Below, in pieces: positions 61,398 through 64,000 of a stretch of 64,000 nt of DNA. The notes under the pieces are model-generated. The model was not told the origin of the DNA. It saw nothing but the letters and a program-made list of their open reading frames with translations, and did not search any database. Position numbers and translations under genes: made by a program. Every line of letters begins with the position of its first letter. Position 1 is the stretch's first letter. The DNA comes from Pseudomonadota bacterium (GTDB taxonomy: Bacteria > Pseudomonadota > Alphaproteobacteria > Rhizobiales > Beijerinckiaceae). Location: contig JAFAAP010000074.1 in NCBI GenBank assembly GCA_023426505.1, positions 6,275-70,274 of the forward strand, given 5' to 3'.

Positions 61398-62861
61398 CTA
61401 CCCCAGGCGGCGAACCAGCCCGATCAGCCTTCGCAGCCAGGGATTCTGGGTTGCAGGCTTCAGGAACTCGACCGCTGTGCTTCGCGTCGCTTCGGACAAG
61501 GTCGGATAGGGATACACGAGACCGGCCAGATCGGATGCCTTCAGGCCGCGGGAAACAGCCAGGACCCAGGGCATGATCAGTTCCCCGGCTCCGGTCCCTA
61601 CGATGGTGCAGCCGAGAATCTTGCCCCGCGGCGACACGATCGCCTTCACATGCCCCTGGGTGGTGCCCTCGGCCCGGGCGCGGTCGTTGTCGGCGAAAGC
61701 CCAGCGCAGGATCCGGAAAGGCCGTCTAGCCGTCCGCGCAGCCTCCTCGTCGAGCCCGACGGCAGCGAGTTCCGGGTCGGTGTAGACTACGCGCGGAATG
61801 GCCTGGCTCGGGGCCGCCGGCAGCCCGAAGAGCGCGTTGCGGATCACGAGCCCCGCCTGGTGATTCCCCACATGGGTGAACCGCCCGCCTGTCTCCTCGC
61901 CGCCGACGCAGTCGCCGATGGCATAGACTTTTCGGTTCGAGGTCTTCAGGTTCCGGCCGACCAGGATCCCGGTCGAGTTCGCACGGATTCCCGCTGCCTT
62001 GAGGTTTAATCCCTCGAGCGTCGCCTGACGCCCGGCAGCGACCAGCACATGGCTGCCCTCGATGACCGTCTCTCCGCCTGCGGGAACGACGGTGATCCGG
62101 CCATTGTCCCGAAGCTCGACCCGCTCGATGGAGAGCCCGAGCCTGAGGACCGCTCCTTCCCGCCGCAGGGCACGCCCGATCACCGCCGCCATTTCCGGGT
62201 CCTCCCGACCGAGGAGGCGTTCGCCCGACTCGACGATCGTCACCTCGGAGCCCAGGCGCCGATAGGCTTGGGCCAGTTCGACACCGACGGCTCCGCCGCC
62301 GACCACGATAAGATGCTCCGGCCTTTCCTCGAGATCGAAGATGGTGTCGTTGGTGAGATACGGAACCTGGTCGAGACCGGGGATCGTCGGGATCGCCGGG
62401 CGGGAGCCGGAGGCCACCACGAAGCGGCGGGCCTTGATGACCTTGCCGCCTGCGGCCACGGTCCGGGCGTCGGTGAAGCTTGCCTCCGCCTTGATGACCT
62501 GCACGCCCATGGCCCGGTAGCGCTCGGCCGAATCCATAGGCGCTATGGCAGCCACCACGTCCCGGACATGGTGGTGAACGCGCCCGAAGTCGATCGCGGG
62601 CTCCTCGCCCGTTCCGATTCCGAAACGGGCGGAATCGCGCACCCGCTGGGCCCGATGCGCGGCCGCAAGCAGGGCCTTCGACGGCACGCATCCCGCGTTG
62701 AGGCACTCGCCTCCCATCCGGTGCTTTTCGACCAGAACGACGGACGCCCCGAAGGATGCCGCGATCGATGCGACCGACAGACCCGCCGAGCCGGCGCCGA
62801 TGACGCATAGATCCGGTTTGAGGATCTCGGGCTCGCGGCTGATCTTGTAGGTCTTCTTCAC
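61398..62861 (-). CDS. dihydrolipoamide-dehydrogenase-like pyridine-nucleotide-disulfide oxidoreductase
   Basis: 487 residues. FAD site LCVIGAGSAGLSVASIAASFG (about 18-38), redox-active disulfide GGECLNAGCVPSK (about 50-62), NAD site VVGGGAVGVELAQAYRRLG and carboxy-terminal dimer interface with HVGNHQAG. Resembles soluble flavoprotein disulfide reductases next to TVP38 proteins, often named mercuric-reductase-like. The exact substrate is unknown. Four bases overlap with the TVP38 gene upstream and a one-base gap to the kinase downstream. Confidence 0.85.
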   Translation of the reverse strand: MKKTYKISREPEILKPDLCVIGAGSAGLSVASIAASFGASVVLVEKHRMGGECLNAGCVPSKALLAAAHRAQRVRDSARFGIGTGEEPAIDFGRVHHHVRDVVAAIAPMDSAERYRAMGVQVIKAEASFTDARTVAAGGKVIKARRFVVASGSRPAIPTIPGLDQVPYLTNDTIFDLEERPEHLIVVGGGAVGVELAQAYRRLGSEVTIVESGERLLGREDPEMAAVIGRALRREGAVLRLGLSIERVELRDNGRITVVPAGGETVIEGSHVLVAAGRQATLEGLNLKAAGIRANSTGILVGRNLKTSNRKVYAIGDCVGGEETGGRFTHVGNHQAGLVIRNALFGLPAAPSQAIPRVVYTDPELAAVGLDEEAARTARRPFRILRWAFADNDRARAEGTTQGHVKAIVSPRGKILGCTIVGTGAGELIMPWVLAVSRGLKASDLAGLVYPYPTLSEATRSTAVEFLKPATQNPWLRRLIGLVRRLG

Positions 62862-63655
62862 GCACCACTCCCTGAGGCGCCCCGCTTAAGGCGCCGGTAC
62901 AGCATCGGCGCGAGCGCCAGGACACCGAGTATCCCAAGGGCTATCATAAGCTCCGGCGTCAAGAGGCTCTTGACGTCGAAGTCCACAGGGCAGCTGCCCC
63001 CTCCCCTCGCAAGGCATTCCGAGCGCGCCTGCGCCTGAGCACCGATGACGTCGTCCAGGCCGGATCCGGCGAAAGCGAAGGTGAAGGAGGCGGGAAGCAT
63101 CCCGATCTGGGTCGCAAGGACGAATTGCCTCAGGCGGACCCCGAAAAAGGCGGCGGCCAGGTTCGTGATCCAGAACGGCACCACGGGCATCAGGCGAAGG
63201 AAGAGCAGATACGAGAACGCCCGCCGCTGGAACCCTTCGGCGAAGCTCTGGATCCGGGGGCCGGCCCGGTCCAGGAGCGGCTGCCCCAGGGAGGTTCGGG
63301 CGATCAGAAAGATGCTGGTGGCTCCGATCGTCGCCGAGAAGGCCGCGATGCCGCCGCCGAGGATCCAGCCGAAGAGATAGCCGCCGATGGTCGTCAGGAA
63401 GGCCGAGGCCGGGAGCGAGAGGGTGACGGCGGCCACATAGACCAAGACGTAGAGGCCGAGCATCTTGATCCTGTGCTCGGCCACCATGTGCTCGAGCCGA
63501 TCCTGGTAGTCGATGAAGGCCTCGAAGCTTAAGGAGCGGTGCAGACCCGTGGCGAAGATGGCGATCACACCGGCCAGGACCACCGCCAAGGGCAGGAAGC
63601 GCCAGAGGCCGCTCGCCCGGCCCGGCCTCTCCGAATTCCGACTGACTCCCGCCAC
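62858..63655 (-). CDS. TVP38/TMEM64 (VTT-domain) membrane protein
   Basis: 265 residues with about five membrane segments and the VTT signature: LSLPASAFLTTIGGYLFGWILGGGIAAFSATIGATSIFLIAR and FRLMPVVPFWITNLAAAFFGVRLRQFVLATQIGMLPASFTFAFAG. VTT proteins of bacteria are inner-membrane proteins of the DedA superfamily, which scramble or transport lipids. First gene of the coupled run. The 3' end overlaps the oxidoreductase start. Confidence 0.88.
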   Translation of the reverse strand: MAGVSRNSERPGRASGLWRFLPLAVVLAGVIAIFATGLHRSLSFEAFIDYQDRLEHMVAEHRIKMLGLYVLVYVAAVTLSLPASAFLTTIGGYLFGWILGGGIAAFSATIGATSIFLIARTSLGQPLLDRAGPRIQSFAEGFQRRAFSYLLFLRLMPVVPFWITNLAAAFFGVRLRQFVLATQIGMLPASFTFAFAGSGLDDVIGAQAQARSECLARGGGSCPVDFDVKSLLTPELMIALGILGVLALAPMLYRRLKRGASGSGA

Positions 63656-63923
63656 GCTTCCTCCTGATTTCCCCTTCTATGTAGCGCCAGGATCGGTCAA
63701 GCCCAATCGCGTCGTCACAGCCCCGTGAGCCTGCCCCAACAATCCCTCGGGAAGGCCAGAGCGGCGTTGACTTTGACGCTCCCTTCCGTCATAAGCCCGC
63801 AAGCTGACAGCGCTCTTCGTGGGCGCTGATCGTTTTTTCGAGACAGTTTCGGGGGCAACCCCAAGGATTTCTGACGGGCGCGAGCCGAATGGCGCCGCTG
63901 CCCCTTTCGATCGGAGAAGTGCC

Positions 63924-64000
63924 GTGAAGAGGACGTATCAACCGAGCAAGCTGGTTCGCAAGCGCCGCCACGGCTTCCGTGCGCGCATGGCGACCAAGGG
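63924..64000 (+). CDS. rpmH: 50S ribosomal protein L34 (partial at window edge)
   Basis: GTG start with GGAGA eight bases upstream. The 25 visible residues [24 protein letters not shown] are the conserved amino part of L34. The gene runs off the window; rnpA would be expected to follow. The 268 bases upstream must carry its promoter. Confidence 0.97.
   Translation, partial: MKRTYQPSKLVRKRRHGFRARMATK

Noticed and set aside
63656..63923. Replication origin near rpmH
   Set aside because: No cluster of DnaA boxes is visible in the intergenic region; in this lineage the origin usually lies elsewhere.
1..64000. CRISPR array
   Set aside because: No regularly spaced direct repeats were seen; the RTX repeats at 48.9-49.8 kb are coding nonapeptides.

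Overview
The window looks like a chromosomal segment from an alphaproteobacterium of the order Hyphomicrobiales, probably Microvirga or a close Methylobacteriaceae/Beijerinckiaceae relative. This rests on GC-rich codon use and a set of lineage-typical genes: ctrA, chpT and sciP (DUF1153) of the CtrA cell-cycle pathway, a fliJ-like gene divergent from ctrA, a DUF1134 gene resembling Brucella eipA, HWE-family histidine kinase, DUF883/DUF3618/GlsB stress membrane proteins and a GTG-started rpmH at the right edge. The genus is an inference; no 16S or other decisive marker is present.

Layout. (1) 1-1.8 kb: a SAM methyltransferase translationally coupled to a GH39-like glycosidase that is cut off part-way through a second catalytic module. 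(2) About 2.0-26.5 kb: a genomic island ending in a tRNA-Met(CAT) gene, with a large serine recombinase whose last 14 codons run into the tRNA 3' end. It carries defence-like cargo: a coupled three-gene operon (DUF6932 nucleotidyltransferase-like, XRE+ImmA/IrrE peptidase, Beta-family protein) with a perfect palindrome at its start codon; a DUF4917 SIR2-like protein; a complete type I restriction-modification operon hsdM-hsdS-hsdR plus a DUF45 metallopeptidase; an orphan two-gene unit; two GIY-YIG proteins and a PD-(D/E)XK-like nuclease. A resolvase with its res-like site, a Crp/Fnr regulator, and an RHH protein fused by overlap to an HWE kinase occupy the middle. The island holds 27 copies of CGTACG (counted by eye) against 4 in the 37.5 kb to its right, and a 5 kb sub-segment (about 16.5-21.6 kb) has none, suggesting a mosaic.

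(3) 26.7-42.8 kb: core chromosome with mnmA, a phospholipid-methyltransferase-like gene, the CtrA-pathway genes sciP, ctrA, chpT and eipA, fliJ, cysQ, dat, uvsE and two stand-alone response regulators. An EamA-type transporter here has a frameshift. Three GANTC (CcrM) sites lie in the ctrA upstream region. (4) 43-51 kb: a dense group of general-stress and membrane proteins (DUF883-like, DUF3618, holin-like, Ndi-like, YihY, YciF-like ferritin, GlsB) and a large RTX protein. (5) 51.4-64 kb: small conserved protein, VWA-DnaJ pair, acyl-CoA ligase, enoyl-CoA hydratase, AhpD-like enzyme, Gph phosphatase, bifunctional FadJ-like enzyme, tRNA-Arg(ACG), and a coupled run of TVP38 membrane protein, lipoamide-dehydrogenase-like oxidoreductase and sensor kinase, then the start of rpmH.

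The strongest candidates for something not yet described are the DUF6932/XRE-ImmA/Beta operon with its start-codon operator, and the CGTACG enrichment that marks the island. Function assignments come from motif recognition by eye; no database search was possible.
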